DNA of 64,000 nt from an uncultured Ectothiorhodospiraceae bacterium (GCA_947259415.1 CAMYMI010000005.1:1-64000); one strand, 5' to 3'; counted from the stretch's first letter, positions 45,385 to 55,021 are shown. Notes: generated from the letters alone by a model not told the origin. Translations and numbers: made by a program.

Positions 45385-47592
45385 TCAGCCAGCCTGCAGT
45401 GGCTTGCGTTCGCTTATTTGGTCTTCCAGATACTGCTCCAGGGGGGCCGGCTTCATGATTTCATTCCCCTGTGCATAATCAACGCCGATCGCCTCGATGT
45501 CGTGCAGGATGGCCGCGTTCTCGACATACTCTGCAATGGTCTTCAGGCCCATGACATGGCCGATGTCATTGATGGAGGTGACCATTGCACGGGCTACCGC
45601 GTCCTCGGTGATCTTTCTGATAAAGGATCCATCGATCTTCAGATAGTTGACCGGTAGCTCCTTCAGATAGGAAAACGAGCTCATGCCGGTGCCAAAATCG
45701 TCGAGGGAAAACTGGCAACCCATGGCACAGAGATCGTTGATGATATGGCGCGCGGCATCGATATTTCGGATGGCGGCTGTTTCGGTCACCTCGAAACATA
45801 TGCAGCTGGGTTCGATTTCATACTGGTGCATCAGCCTGCTTATACGGTCGACAATCCCCCTTTCCGCCATCGACTGTCCGCACAGGTTGATTGATACCTT
45901 GCCTTCAACGGGCGTCTGGGCGATGCCATGCCCGGCAATCATTCTGAAGGTATTGCTGATCACCCACTGGTCTATAACTGTCATGAGGTGATATTGTTCG
46001 GCCGGCGCGATGAACTTGCCCGGGGCAACGATACTGCCTTCCTCGTCAACCATACGCACCAGGGTCTCAAGGTGGTAATCCTCGACCGATGCCCCCAATG
46101 GCAATATTTTCTGGCAATAAATCACGAAGCGATTGTCACGCAGGGCATTCTGTATAAGGTTCACCCAGCGCATCTGGCCCTTGCGCAACATGATGTCCTT
46201 GTCGCCATGATTGTAGACCTGAATGCGGTTACGACCGGATGCTTTGGCGGTGTCGCGGGCGAGTTCTGCTGCTTCAAGGGCTGCATCGGTATCCGGCATG
46301 CCTGGATCGATAACGGCAAGTCCGATGCTGACGGACAAGTCTATGGTGCTGGATTTCCAGTAAAGTTCTGACTCCTCTATGAGCTTGCGCAGGGTCTCGG
46401 CCACCGAGATGCCCTGGGAAACAGAACACTTGTCAAGCATGAGACCAAAACGACCTTCACCGAGATAGGCGATGGTGTCAGAAGTCCGGAGCTTTTCCTT
46501 GATGCTTTTACCGAGCTGTTTGATAGCGGCATCACCAGCTTCACGACCGTAGTTGTCATTGACGATCTTGAGCTGATCGAGATCGATGTTGAGCAGGCAA
46601 CCCGTTTGTCCCGTAAGTCTGGCCGCATTCAGCGATCTTGCTATAACCGATTTGAATGCGCGGCTGGTCAGCAGGCCTGTCAGGCTGTCATAGTTCGTCA
46701 TTATTATCTTTGAGACCTTCTTGGACATGACTTCGAGTACACTGCGCCCGCTATTGAAGAAGTCGGGCCGATGGCTGTGGTTCAGGCACGCCAGCATGCC
46801 GATCACTTCAAAATCCGTGTTGTGTATTGGGGTTGCGAGTATCTTGTAGGGGATATCAGGACACAGCCTGCGATGCAGCGTGCTGGTTATATCATTCAGG
46901 ATGATACATTCATTGGCTTCCCTTAGGTGCTCATACAGACCGGTTTGCAAATGTACGGCGAGTTCAGGTGTGTCCGGGATGTGCAAATTTTTGTTTGTCG
47001 CATAATAGTTTCTTTCATGACCGGGCAGTACCAATGCGACCATGTCGACGTCAAGGTACACGACACAGTTTTTGACCAGGCTTTGCAGCAGCTCATCATG
47101 CTGACCGAAGTCGACGAGTTCGTCCCTGGTGTCGTATACCAGATTGAGTTCCTCGTAACGCCCGGTGAGCTCACGTGCCATCGTGTCAAGTTCCCTTGTG
47201 AGAAGATATTCTTCCTGAAGACAAGCGGCCACATACCGGAGTTTTCCTAAAATTTCGTCCCTATCTGAAGAAACGTAGCTGGCGGCTTTAAACTCGGCGA
47301 TCAGCAAGCCGATGGTGTCCCCCCTCCTGTTGTTGATTGCGACGCTGCATGCGGCATCGTCTTTTCCGGATAGGTGGCAGAAAACGGAAGAATGGGTGTC
47401 ACTCTGTTCTTCGTTTACATCAGTGCTTCTGTATTTACGGCAGGAGCCGGCAGTGCCGCTGCATTCTGTGTTTGCAGAGGAACAATCACTACTGCAATGG
47501 CAAACGGAAAACGTGTTGGCCTCGGGAAACAGCTTTTCCAGGAGCCTGAAGTACCTGTGGAGATCGATTGACGCCAATACGCTATCCGACAT
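45385..47592 (-). CDS. GAF-GGDEF-EAL protein (probable c-di-GMP phosphodiesterase)
   Basis: The ATG at 47592, with GGAG seven bases upstream, gives 735 residues; the frame opens at 47646. It overlaps the receiver gene by 11 bases. After an N-terminal region rich in Cys there is a GAF-like domain (residues about 155-310), a GGDEF domain whose active loop is lost (GEGRF), and an EAL domain. The EAL part keeps ETLVRM, INLCGQSM, FEVTETA, DDFGTG, YLKIDGSF and AEYVE, so it can probably still hydrolyse c-di-GMP. Its place between a two-component pair and the MshEN ATPase suggests it sets c-di-GMP for the pilus. Confidence 0.9.
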   Translation of the reverse strand: MSDSVLASIDLHRYFRLLEKLFPEANTFSVCHCSSDCSSANTECSGTAGSCRKYRSTDVNEEQSDTHSSVFCHLSGKDDAACSVAINNRRGDTIGLLIAEFKAASYVSSDRDEILGKLRYVAACLQEEYLLTRELDTMARELTGRYEELNLVYDTRDELVDFGQHDELLQSLVKNCVVYLDVDMVALVLPGHERNYYATNKNLHIPDTPELAVHLQTGLYEHLREANECIILNDITSTLHRRLCPDIPYKILATPIHNTDFEVIGMLACLNHSHRPDFFNSGRSVLEVMSKKVSKIIMTNYDSLTGLLTSRAFKSVIARSLNAARLTGQTGCLLNIDLDQLKIVNDNYGREAGDAAIKQLGKSIKEKLRTSDTIAYLGEGRFGLMLDKCSVSQGISVAETLRKLIEESELYWKSSTIDLSVSIGLAVIDPGMPDTDAALEAAELARDTAKASGRNRIQVYNHGDKDIMLRKGQMRWVNLIQNALRDNRFVIYCQKILPLGASVEDYHLETLVRMVDEEGSIVAPGKFIAPAEQYHLMTVIDQWVISNTFRMIAGHGIAQTPVEGKVSINLCGQSMAERGIVDRISRLMHQYEIEPSCICFEVTETAAIRNIDAARHIINDLCAMGCQFSLDDFGTGMSSFSYLKELPVNYLKIDGSFIRKITEDAVARAMVTSINDIGHVMGLKTIAEYVENAAILHDIEAIGVDYAQGNEIMKPAPLEQYLEDQISERKPLQAG

Positions 47593-47980
47593 GCTTGCAC
47601 TCCGTTGTAGGACTGCTTTCTCCGAAGTGGGCATTGATCGAGGCAATCAGTTTCATAATGCTGACCGGCTTCTCGAGAAACGAGACCCGCTCCAGTTCAC
47701 GTGACCATTCGCGATGTTCCATTTCAGCGCGTGCAGTCAGAATGAAAATGCCGAATATGTGATCGGGCATGTCCTGCTTTATCTGCAGACACAGTTCTCG
47801 CCCGCTCATTTTTGGCATATCGATGTCGGTGATCATCAGGTCGGGCTGGCGCTTATCGAGGTAAGCCAGCGCCTGTTCGCCGTTATAGGCCTCGTCTACC
47901 GTGTAACCAGCATTTTCCAACGCCATTTTGAGCACGCGAATGATATGCGGTTCGTCATCAATTATAAGAATACGTTTCAT
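47582..47980 (-). CDS. Single-domain response regulator
   Basis: This 132-residue CheY-like receiver has no output domain. The acidic pocket (IIDDEP), phospho-acceptor Asp52 in TDIDMPKMSG and the switch lysine in FLEKPV are all present. It begins two bases after the histidine kinase stop and overlaps the GAF-GGDEF-EAL gene. It probably relays phosphorylation to that protein or to the STAS-bearing ATPase by contact. Confidence 0.93.
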   Translation of the reverse strand: MKRILIIDDEPHIIRVLKMALENAGYTVDEAYNGEQALAYLDKRQPDLMITDIDMPKMSGRELCLQIKQDMPDHIFGIFILTARAEMEHREWSRELERVSFLEKPVSIMKLIASINAHFGESSPTTECKHVG

Positions 47981-47982
47981 GG

Positions 47983-49839
47983 TTATACTGCCTGTTGCAG
48001 GAGATCGGTTTCCTTGGCGATCTCGATGGTGAATTCGGCCCCTTCATCCGGTTCACTGGTGACTTCAAGTGAACCGTGATGCAGGAGGATGATTTCCCGG
48101 GCCAGTGGCAGGCCCAGGCCGTGCCCTGATTTCGCTCGTATGGCGTCGCGTTCGGAACGGTAGAATTTGTCGAATATCCTGTCCTGCTCCTCTTCAGTGA
48201 TACCGACACCGTTATCCCTGATGTGAATCAGGACACTGGTTGCTGTCTCTTCAGCGGATAGTTCCACGGTGCCGCCGGGGTGGTTGTACTTGATAGCGTT
48301 GGTGAGCAGATTGTTTATCGCGATGCGCAACAGGTCCTTGTCGGCGGCCACTGAGCTGAGTTCTCTCGGCAAATCAAGCTTGAACTCTATATCCTCGTTT
48401 TTACCGCTCCTGGCGCAGGCCTCGAATGCATCCTCCAGAAGCCCGCGGAGTTTCACCCGCTTGCGCTCGATGCCCATACTGCCCATCTCGATTTTTGTGA
48501 TATTCAGGATGTTGTTGATCAGCATGGACACGCGTTCGGACTCGTCGTGTATGACGTTGGCGGCCTCGACCATGAATGCCTCGGTCCTTCCGGACTCGTT
48601 CTGCAGCGTCTCGCTGTACATGGATATGATATTCAGCGGGGTTTTGAGTTCGTGCGCGACATGGGCAATGAACTCGGCACTGCCCTGCTTGGCGATCTTT
48701 TCCGCGGTGATGTCCCTGAATAACACCAGAGTACCCAATAGCTGGGATGAGTTTTTCGGTGAGAACAGGGGGTAGGGTGTGACCACAATGGTCTTTTCCG
48801 GTGAATCGGCAGGCGAAAATTCGATCGAGTCTGAACTGAAACTGCGAAATGACTTGCCGGCATAGTTCGCCAGGAACTCGATAATATGCTGTTCCTTGCA
48901 CCATTCGAGCGGCTTCTTGCCGAGGACCTCTTCGGGTCTGACACCCAGCAATGCAGCCAGCTTGGTGTTCAACAGGCTGATGCAACCCGATTCATCGAGC
49001 ACCATCACAGAATCGGGCAGGGAGTGAAGTACCGACTCGATGCGGGTGCGCTTGTAGTCAATCAGCTTGGTAGAGGTCACCAGACCGCTGCGGTCGGTTT
49101 CAAGCTGCTGGATCCGCTTCTGGGCCGAATCGATGAACTGGCCAAACCGGTTCATGAATTCGCACAGTTCCCCGGTCGCGGCAACTTCCACCCTGGAGAG
49201 GTGGGCCTTTTCGACCAGATTGTCTAATTGGCTGTTTACCCTTTGCAACGGACGGATCTCGCGCCTGACCAGGAAATAGAAGATAGGTGTGAGCAGGAAG
49301 ATGAACAGCGCAAAGGTCGCGAAGTACGGGATCTGACCGGTTTTCAGTCCAATCCCGGGTCTGAAATAGCCGAGTCGTATATGGCCCGCAATTCGGCCAC
49401 GGTCAAACACCGGGGCATGGAACTCGTGTATCTCGCGTCCGCTTGAACCCAGGGCCAGCTGGCGCTCGCCCAGCCAGCTTGTGGGATCAGATGGCAGCGG
49501 TTCCCGCGGTAAAATGACGCCCGGGCTGGATATTTCCGTCAGCGGGGTGCCTGTGGTGTCAACGATGGCCAGGTAGGCGAAGTCGGTATCGGTGTAACTG
49601 TGTTTAAGGACCGAGAAGGCGCTCTGTTGATTGGGTGCGGGGACCAGTTGCTCAAGCGGCAGGCGTGACAGCACCCGGACCAGGTTGGTGCCCTGGTCGC
49701 GAATGTGAGCCTCTTCGTTCTTCTGTTGATAGAAAAACAACAGAAACACGGTGACCGCGATCACGGCAAGTGATGCCATGATCATGGTCAAGCCGAGGCG
49801 TTCCCTGTTCCATGCTGAAAACACCTTGTTCAGGCGCAT
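47983..49839 (-). CDS. Membrane sensor histidine kinase with PAS domain
   Basis: This 618-residue protein has two transmembrane helices (residues about 17-37 and 170-191) enclosing a periplasmic sensor, a HAMP-like linker, and a PAS domain (about 265-375). The HisKA region has His396 in HVAHELKTP, and the HATPase domain has NLLTNAIKYNHPGG and DNGVGI. The periplasmic part resembles single-Cache or dCache sensors only loosely. The kinase, receiver and c-di-GMP gene are consecutive and nearly overlapping. The signal sensed is unknown. Confidence 0.92.
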   Translation of the reverse strand: MRLNKVFSAWNRERLGLTMIMASLAVIAVTVFLLFFYQQKNEEAHIRDQGTNLVRVLSRLPLEQLVPAPNQQSAFSVLKHSYTDTDFAYLAIVDTTGTPLTEISSPGVILPREPLPSDPTSWLGERQLALGSSGREIHEFHAPVFDRGRIAGHIRLGYFRPGIGLKTGQIPYFATFALFIFLLTPIFYFLVRREIRPLQRVNSQLDNLVEKAHLSRVEVAATGELCEFMNRFGQFIDSAQKRIQQLETDRSGLVTSTKLIDYKRTRIESVLHSLPDSVMVLDESGCISLLNTKLAALLGVRPEEVLGKKPLEWCKEQHIIEFLANYAGKSFRSFSSDSIEFSPADSPEKTIVVTPYPLFSPKNSSQLLGTLVLFRDITAEKIAKQGSAEFIAHVAHELKTPLNIISMYSETLQNESGRTEAFMVEAANVIHDESERVSMLINNILNITKIEMGSMGIERKRVKLRGLLEDAFEACARSGKNEDIEFKLDLPRELSSVAADKDLLRIAINNLLTNAIKYNHPGGTVELSAEETATSVLIHIRDNGVGITEEEQDRIFDKFYRSERDAIRAKSGHGLGLPLAREIILLHHGSLEVTSEPDEGAEFTIEIAKETDLLQQAV

Positions 49840-50170
49840 CTGATCAAGTCCCCAGGTTGTTTTTGGTGTGATTTCACATCTGTGTAACGGCCTGATAAGT
49901 CGAAACTAAAATGGTCTGACGCCGGGTCAGGGGCCATCTGGTAGTTGCCGGGTGTGGCGCTATGGCTGCTGGCTCAGGCTGTGTATGGCATGCTCGTGGT
50001 TGCCTGCAACTATCAGATTAATAATGTCTTATGGAATTATTGCCGCGGGTAAGGCCATTTGGCGGCTTCCCGGGACGGGCTGTCTGGCCAAGTCCGGGGA
50101 CGGTCTGCCACGGCGTCGACAATGGAAGGGTTGCGGGACGGCTACGAGCCGGGGCGAGGGGCTGGCTAGA
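49840..50170. other. Spacer upstream of the histidine kinase gene
   Basis: This is a 331-base gap with no recognised gene or repeat. It should contain the promoter for the leftward pilus/signalling array starting at 49839. Confidence 0.45.
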
Positions 50171-51391
50171 TTACTCCAGGTCTTGGCTAACCAGGTGACG
50201 CCCGTAACGGCCATAGAATCCCTTCATCACGACCGGCGAGAGCAGGGTGGTGAAGGCGATCACGATGATCATGCCGGCGTAGACCTCGTTATTGAAGATA
50301 CCGCTGACCCGGCCCAGTTCGGCGAAGATCAGGCCGACCTCGCCACGGGGCACCATGGCCAGGCCGATGGCCGTGCGCATGGTCCAGGATTCCCGTATCA
50401 GCAGTGCGCCGGCAAATTTGCCGAGTACGGCAATAAGCAGGAACAGCAGCGAGAAACTCCAGATGAAGGGGGATGACCAGTCGACTGCCTGCAAGTTCAG
50501 CGACAATCCCACCATGACGAAAAAGATGGGTGTGAACAGCCGGATGATGGGGTGCATCTGTACTTCGATGCGTTTCGCAAACTCGGCATCGGTCTTGAGT
50601 GCGATACCGAAGGGCAGAAAGAACCGCCGTGACAGGGCGAGCCCCGCGGCGAAGCCACCGAGCAGTTCCGGTGCACCGATGACATGCGCCAGCCAGGCGA
50701 AGAACAGCACCAGCGCAACGATCGTGGTCGGGATCATGCCGGGTATTTCGCTCACGCTGTCGTAGCGTTTGATTAATAGCGAGACCAGCCTGGCAGCCAG
50801 CGGGGCCAGTATGAAAAAAACCGTTACGAACAGCAGCACCTTGCTGGCATTGACCAGGCTGATGCCGCCCCCGGTGCTGAATTCATAGAGCAGCGCCAGC
50901 AGGATAACACCCAGCACATCATCGATGACCGCCGCACCCAGCACGATCTGCCCCTCCCTTGCCTGGCGGCGCCGGAGGTCAGACAACACCCGCAGGGTGA
51001 TCCCGATACTGGTCGCCGTGAGCGTGCCGCCGATAAACAGCGCAACCAGCAGCGACAGGTCGAAGACCAGGTACGCCATGCCAAAACCCAGGGCGAATGG
51101 CATGACAAATCCTGCAATCGCGACGATGAATGACTGCTGACCGGCGCGGACCAGGCGCCTGACATCGGTATCGAGCCCGACTTCAAACAACAGCAGGATG
51201 ATTCCGATCTCGGCCATCATTCTGATGGCGGCACCGGGCTCCAGCCAGCCCAAGAGGCTGGGGCCAAGGATTACACCGGCGGCCAGTTCCCCGATCACCG
51301 CCGGTGCCTTGAGCCACACCGCCAGTTCAGCCAGCAGGCGCGCGCTCAGCAGGATGACCAGCAGGTCAAAAAAGAAGGTATGTGTCTCCAT
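50171..51391 (-). CDS. CPA2-family cation/proton antiporter
   Basis: This 406-residue, roughly 12-helix protein is a KefB/NapA-type sodium or potassium/proton antiporter. Conserved pieces are ELAVWLKAPAVIGELAAGVI, IIPLL-type LLLFEVGLDTD, IDDVLGVILLALL with the transport Asp, and GLAMVPRGEVGLIFAELG near the end. It lacks the cytosolic TrkA-N/RCK domain of full Kef proteins, so it belongs to the short forms. The ion specificity cannot be read from the sequence. Confidence 0.9.
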   Translation of the reverse strand: METHTFFFDLLVILLSARLLAELAVWLKAPAVIGELAAGVILGPSLLGWLEPGAAIRMMAEIGIILLLFEVGLDTDVRRLVRAGQQSFIVAIAGFVMPFALGFGMAYLVFDLSLLVALFIGGTLTATSIGITLRVLSDLRRRQAREGQIVLGAAVIDDVLGVILLALLYEFSTGGGISLVNASKVLLFVTVFFILAPLAARLVSLLIKRYDSVSEIPGMIPTTIVALVLFFAWLAHVIGAPELLGGFAAGLALSRRFFLPFGIALKTDAEFAKRIEVQMHPIIRLFTPIFFVMVGLSLNLQAVDWSSPFIWSFSLLFLLIAVLGKFAGALLIRESWTMRTAIGLAMVPRGEVGLIFAELGRVSGIFNNEVYAGMIIVIAFTTLLSPVVMKGFYGRYGRHLVSQDLE

Positions 51392-51417
51392 GGGCAGTGT
51401 GTGGTCTATAGCCTAGA

Positions 51418-51557
51418 TGATAAAGGGGACAGATTTATTTTTTGCGTCATTTAGGCATTTATGCCAACAAATAAATCTGTCCCCTTTATTTTTAATCTGT
51501 CCCCTTTATTCTTTTAGGCATTTATGCCAATAAATAAATCTGTCCCCTTTATTCTTT
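51418..51557. repeat. AAGGGGACAGATTTATTT inverted repeat cluster
   Basis: An arm ATAAAGGGGACAGATTTATT (from 51420) is mirrored by AATAAATCTGTCCCCTTTAT (51470-51489), around a small GGCATTTATGCC palindrome (51454-51465). Two more arms in the second orientation (about 51494-51510 and 51531-51553) and a second AGGCATTTATGCC copy follow. This looks like two stacked copies of a REP/MITE-type element. It lies between the antiporter and yifB. Confidence 0.85.
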
Positions 51558-51571
51558 ATTCTATGAGCGAA

Positions 51572-53071
51572 TCAGGCAGAGCGGTCCAGGCGCCGGTAAG
51601 CGATGGCCTCTGACAGTTGTTCCGGGCGGATCGCTGTCGTGCCTGCCAGGTCGGCGATGCTGCGAGCGACCTTGAGGATACGGTGATAAGCGCGTGCCGA
51701 AAGATTGAGATGCTCCATGGCCTGCTGTAACAGCTGCCGGTCGGCGGCCTGTAACCGGCAGGCCCGCTCGAGCTGTCGGTTATCAAGGCGGTTGTTCAGG
51801 CTGCTGCTGCGTTGCAGCTGGCACTGACGGGCCGCGGTAACGCGCTGGCGTACCACACGGCTGGCCTCGCCGCGTGGCCCCGCGAGCTGATCGAATGACA
51901 GACGCGGCACCTCGATCTGCAGGTCGATGCGGTCCAGCAGGGGGCCGGAGATTCTGCGTCGGTAGCGTTCAACCTGATCGGAGGTGCAGCGGCAGCGGCC
52001 CGAAGCGTCACCGAGGTAGCCGCAGGGGCAGGGGTTCATGGCAGCGATCAGCTGGAATTGCGCCGGGTATTCCGCCTGGCGGGCGGCGCGCGAGATGATG
52101 ATGCGGCCGCTTTCAAGTGGTTCGCGCAACACCTCCAGCACCCGACGATCGAATTCGGGTAACTCGTCGAGAAACAACACCCCGTGGTGGGCCAGCGAGA
52201 TCTCGCCGGGACGCGGACAGGAGCCGCCGCCTACCAGGGCGACGGCGGAGGCCGTGTGGTGCGGCGCGCGAAAACGGCGTTGCCGCCAGCTGGCCGGGTC
52301 TATGGGTTGGCCGCTGATGGAGGCGATGGCAGCGGTCTCGAGTGCCTCGGCCTCGGACATCTCGGGCAGGATGCCGGGCAGGCGGCTGGCCAGCAGTGAC
52401 TTGCCGGTACCGGGCGGTCCGATCATCAACAGGCTGTGGCCGCCGGCCGCTGCGACCTCCAGGGCACGCCGTGCCTGGTGCTGACCGCGCACGTCGCCGA
52501 GGTCTGGTGTGCTGTTGACGACGTTCTCAGCCAGTGACGCGGTGTGCGGTTCAAGTGATCGTGTCTGTGTCAGGTGTCCGGTGATGTCCAGCAGCTGTGC
52601 ACCGGCCAGCACTGTTGCCTCCCTGACCAGGGCTGCCTCCGCGGCATTGCCGGCCGACACAACAACGGCGCGCCCTGCCTTGTGAGTGTGAACTGCCATA
52701 GGGAGAATACCGGTGACGCTACGCAGGGCGCCGGACAGCGCCAGTTCACCGGCAAATTCGTAGCGGGACAGTTTCTTTGCAGGGATCTGACCGGAGGCGG
52801 CGAGGATACCCAGCGCAATCGGCAGGTCGAAGCGGCCACCCTCCTTGGGCAGGTCGGCCGGGGCGAGGTTGATGGTGATGCGGCGAGCCGGGAACTCGAA
52901 CTGCGAGTTCAGGATGGCGCCGCGGACCCGGTCCTTGCTTTCCTTAACGGCGGTCTCGGGCAGCCCGACGATCGAGAGTCCAGGCAGACCGTTGGAGAGA
53001 TGGACCTCGACGGTGACCAGCGGGGCATCCATCCCTGTTTGAGCACGCGAATAGACGATCGCGAGCGACAT
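51572..53071 (-). CDS. yifB: YifB-family Mg-chelatase-like AAA ATPase
   Basis: This 499-residue protein has the ComM/YifB layout. An N-terminal ribosomal-S5-fold Lon-like domain (residues about 20-170; VEVHLSNGLPGLSIVGLPET) precedes an AAA core with Walker A GPPGTGKSLLA, Walker B LFLDELPEF, and a CPCGYLGDASGRCRC finger. The C-terminal helical domain has AYHRILKVARSIADLAG. ComM is a helicase for branch migration during natural transformation in gammaproteobacteria; whether this copy does so is not shown. It precedes ubiK-like context in reverse order. Confidence 0.95.
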   Translation of the reverse strand: MSLAIVYSRAQTGMDAPLVTVEVHLSNGLPGLSIVGLPETAVKESKDRVRGAILNSQFEFPARRITINLAPADLPKEGGRFDLPIALGILAASGQIPAKKLSRYEFAGELALSGALRSVTGILPMAVHTHKAGRAVVVSAGNAAEAALVREATVLAGAQLLDITGHLTQTRSLEPHTASLAENVVNSTPDLGDVRGQHQARRALEVAAAGGHSLLMIGPPGTGKSLLASRLPGILPEMSEAEALETAAIASISGQPIDPASWRQRRFRAPHHTASAVALVGGGSCPRPGEISLAHHGVLFLDELPEFDRRVLEVLREPLESGRIIISRAARQAEYPAQFQLIAAMNPCPCGYLGDASGRCRCTSDQVERYRRRISGPLLDRIDLQIEVPRLSFDQLAGPRGEASRVVRQRVTAARQCQLQRSSSLNNRLDNRQLERACRLQAADRQLLQQAMEHLNLSARAYHRILKVARSIADLAGTTAIRPEQLSEAIAYRRLDRSA

Positions 53072-53397
53072 GCATGGCTCCTGATGTCGGGTAACAAATG
53101 GTAGCGACAGCTGCGCTTTGAATCAGTCGGATCTGTTGACAGGTTGGGTCGGAAACCGCGGTTTTGACGCGTAGGAAAACATCCTATCGCGCCTGTGTGG
53201 TGGTCCTGCAGAGTAATAAAGGTATTGACCATCACGCCTGTGAGGCGCTCCTACAGATATATTAGGTGTGATGATATCGCACGCGTGAGGTGTACCTGCC
53301 TGTGTACGTGTATGAATTTATAGCGCCCGTGGGGCGTTCATGCAGTTTTGATGTCTTTGCAGGAGCGCCGCGCAGGCGCGATAAAACAACGGCGTAT
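53072..53397. repeat. Repeat spacer between yifB and ubiK
   Basis: GCGCCTGTGTGGTGGTCCTGC (about 53190-53212), CACGCCTGTGAGGCGCTCCTAC (about 53232-53254), a decayed GCGCCCGTGGGGCGTTCATGC copy (about 53323-53344) and GCAGGAGCGCCGCGCAGGCGCGAT (about 53358-53382) are all variants of one palindromic family. No gene was seen. Confidence 0.75.
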
Positions 53398-53676
53398 CTA
53401 TTCTTCTGAAGGCTTCTTTGTCGGTGTGTCTTTCAGGAAGCGCGCTTCCAGTGCCGTGATGATCTTTTCCTGCTGCTCGAGCTTCTCGCGGGTGCGCGCC
53501 AGCACCCGGGTCTGCACGTCGAATTCCTCGCGTGTCACCAGGTCCAGTTTGGCCAGCGTGTTTTGCAGCACGCTGCGGATATTCTGTTCCAGGTCCTGCT
53601 GCATCTCGCGAACCCCGGAGGGAATATTCGCGCTGATCCGGCGGGCCAGGTCGTCAATGAATTTGGGATCGATCAT
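53398..53676 (-). CDS. ubiK: Ubiquinone biosynthesis accessory factor UbiK
   Basis: This 92-residue protein matches UbiK/YqiC: an amphipathic N-terminal half (IDDLARRISANIPSGVREMQ) and a coiled-coil C-terminal half (DVQTRVLARTREKLEQQEKI), with a basic/acidic tail. UbiK acts with UbiJ in the Ubi complex under aerobic conditions and promotes trimeric coiled-coil assembly. The gene faces away from the porin/glnK region. Confidence 0.92.
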   Translation of the reverse strand: MIDPKFIDDLARRISANIPSGVREMQQDLEQNIRSVLQNTLAKLDLVTREEFDVQTRVLARTREKLEQQEKIITALEARFLKDTPTKKPSEE

Positions 53677-53765
53677 GCCTTCACCTTAATGGATTCCGGG
53701 GTGTTGCGTCCACGGATCAACATGTGTGCAGAGCTTGCCCTGATTGAGTGCCTCACTTGAAATGA

Positions 53766-53782
53766 CGCACTAAATTGGTGCA
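53766..53782. promoter_or_regulatory. Probable NtrC binding site
   Basis: CGCACTAAATTGGTGCA is a near-perfect dyad matching the NtrC (GlnG) consensus GCAC-N7-GTGC seen before glnA in enteric bacteria. It is centred about 75 bases upstream of the -24 element at 53848 and about 100 bases before the expected transcript start, a typical enhancer distance. Confidence 0.8.
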
Positions 53783-53846
53783 TAGAGGGGGCCAAGCTGC
53801 ATCATGAATAAGTATAACTTTATGTTTTAATTATGATTAACTGAAA

Positions 53847-53862
53847 TGGCATGCTCCCTGCA
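53847..53862 (+). promoter_or_regulatory. Sigma54 promoter for the porin-glnK-amtB operon
   Basis: TGGCATGCTCCCTGCA has GG at 53848-53849 and GC at 53860-53861 with exactly ten bases between, the RpoN -24/-12 geometry. The expected start is near 53873, about 70 bases before the porin ATG. The upstream NtrC-type site and downstream P-II and ammonium transporter genes agree with nitrogen-limitation control. Confidence 0.85.
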
Positions 53863-53941
53863 TTATTTTGGGTGATTTTCCCTTACACAGTTAGACGGTC
53901 ATTGCACAGTCCCTTTAACTGACAATTTTGGAGATTTAAAC

Positions 53942-54610
53942 ATGTTTAAGAAAACCTTGATTGCAACCGCGCTGCTGGCCGGCTCATCGGCTGCCATGGC
54001 CGAGTTGACAGCAAACATTGCCGCTTCTAGTGACTACTTTTTCCGTGGCGTAACCCAGACCGGTGGTAGCGCGGCGGTCTCGGGTGGCCTCGACTACGGT
54101 CACGAGTCCGGTATGTACCTGGGTACCTGGATCTCGAACGTTGACTTTGCTGATGCTGAGGTTGATGTCTATGGTGGCTACGCAAGTGAGCTTGCTAACG
54201 GCCTAGGTTATGACCTCGGAGTACTTTACTACTACTACCCTGAGGCCTCGGATCCGGAGTTGGATTACGCCGAGATTTACGCCAGTCTCAGTTACGGCAT
54301 GTTCAATGCCGGTATCGCCTACACCGTTTACGGTGAGGTGGATGACGCCCCATTTGATGATGGAGACATCTATTACAGCGCTGGCCTTGATCTGCCAGTC
54401 GGGGATGACCTTGGCCTTGGCGTCTTCGTCGGCTACTACGACTTTGACAAGGAAGATATCGGCTCTGTCGAATCCTACACCCACTGGGGTGCGTCGCTTT
54501 CCAAGGATGTCGGTGATTTCGGCAGTCTCAGCGTGAACTATGAGCAGACCGATGATGATATTGGTGATGACGAACCCAACTTCTGGGTCGGCTGGAGCAA
54601 GGAGTTCTGA
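53942..54610 (+). CDS. TorF-family outer-membrane porin-like protein
   Basis: This 222-residue protein has a signal peptide ending AAMAE and the TorF opening LTANIAASSDYFFRGVTQTGG. Alternating amphipathic strands (YLGTWISNVDF, LGYDLGVLYYYYP, HWGASLSKDVGDFG, FWVGWSKEF) end in a C-terminal aromatic residue, as outer-membrane barrels do. It is the first gene after the sigma54 promoter, so it may take in a nitrogen source under starvation; the substrate is unknown. It is followed by a hairpin before glnK. Confidence 0.9.
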   Translation: MFKKTLIATALLAGSSAAMAELTANIAASSDYFFRGVTQTGGSAAVSGGLDYGHESGMYLGTWISNVDFADAEVDVYGGYASELANGLGYDLGVLYYYYPEASDPELDYAEIYASLSYGMFNAGIAYTVYGEVDDAPFDDGDIYYSAGLDLPVGDDLGLGVFVGYYDFDKEDIGSVESYTHWGASLSKDVGDFGSLSVNYEQTDDDIGDDEPNFWVGWSKEF

Positions 54611-54631
54611 TTGGTTTCATTGAAACTTTAA

Positions 54632-55021
<390 letters not shown>

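Noticed and set aside
49955-49980. GG-N10-GC sigma54-like match (TGGCGCTATGGCTGC)
   Set aside because: It points rightward, away from the histidine kinase gene, and no gene follows on that strand.
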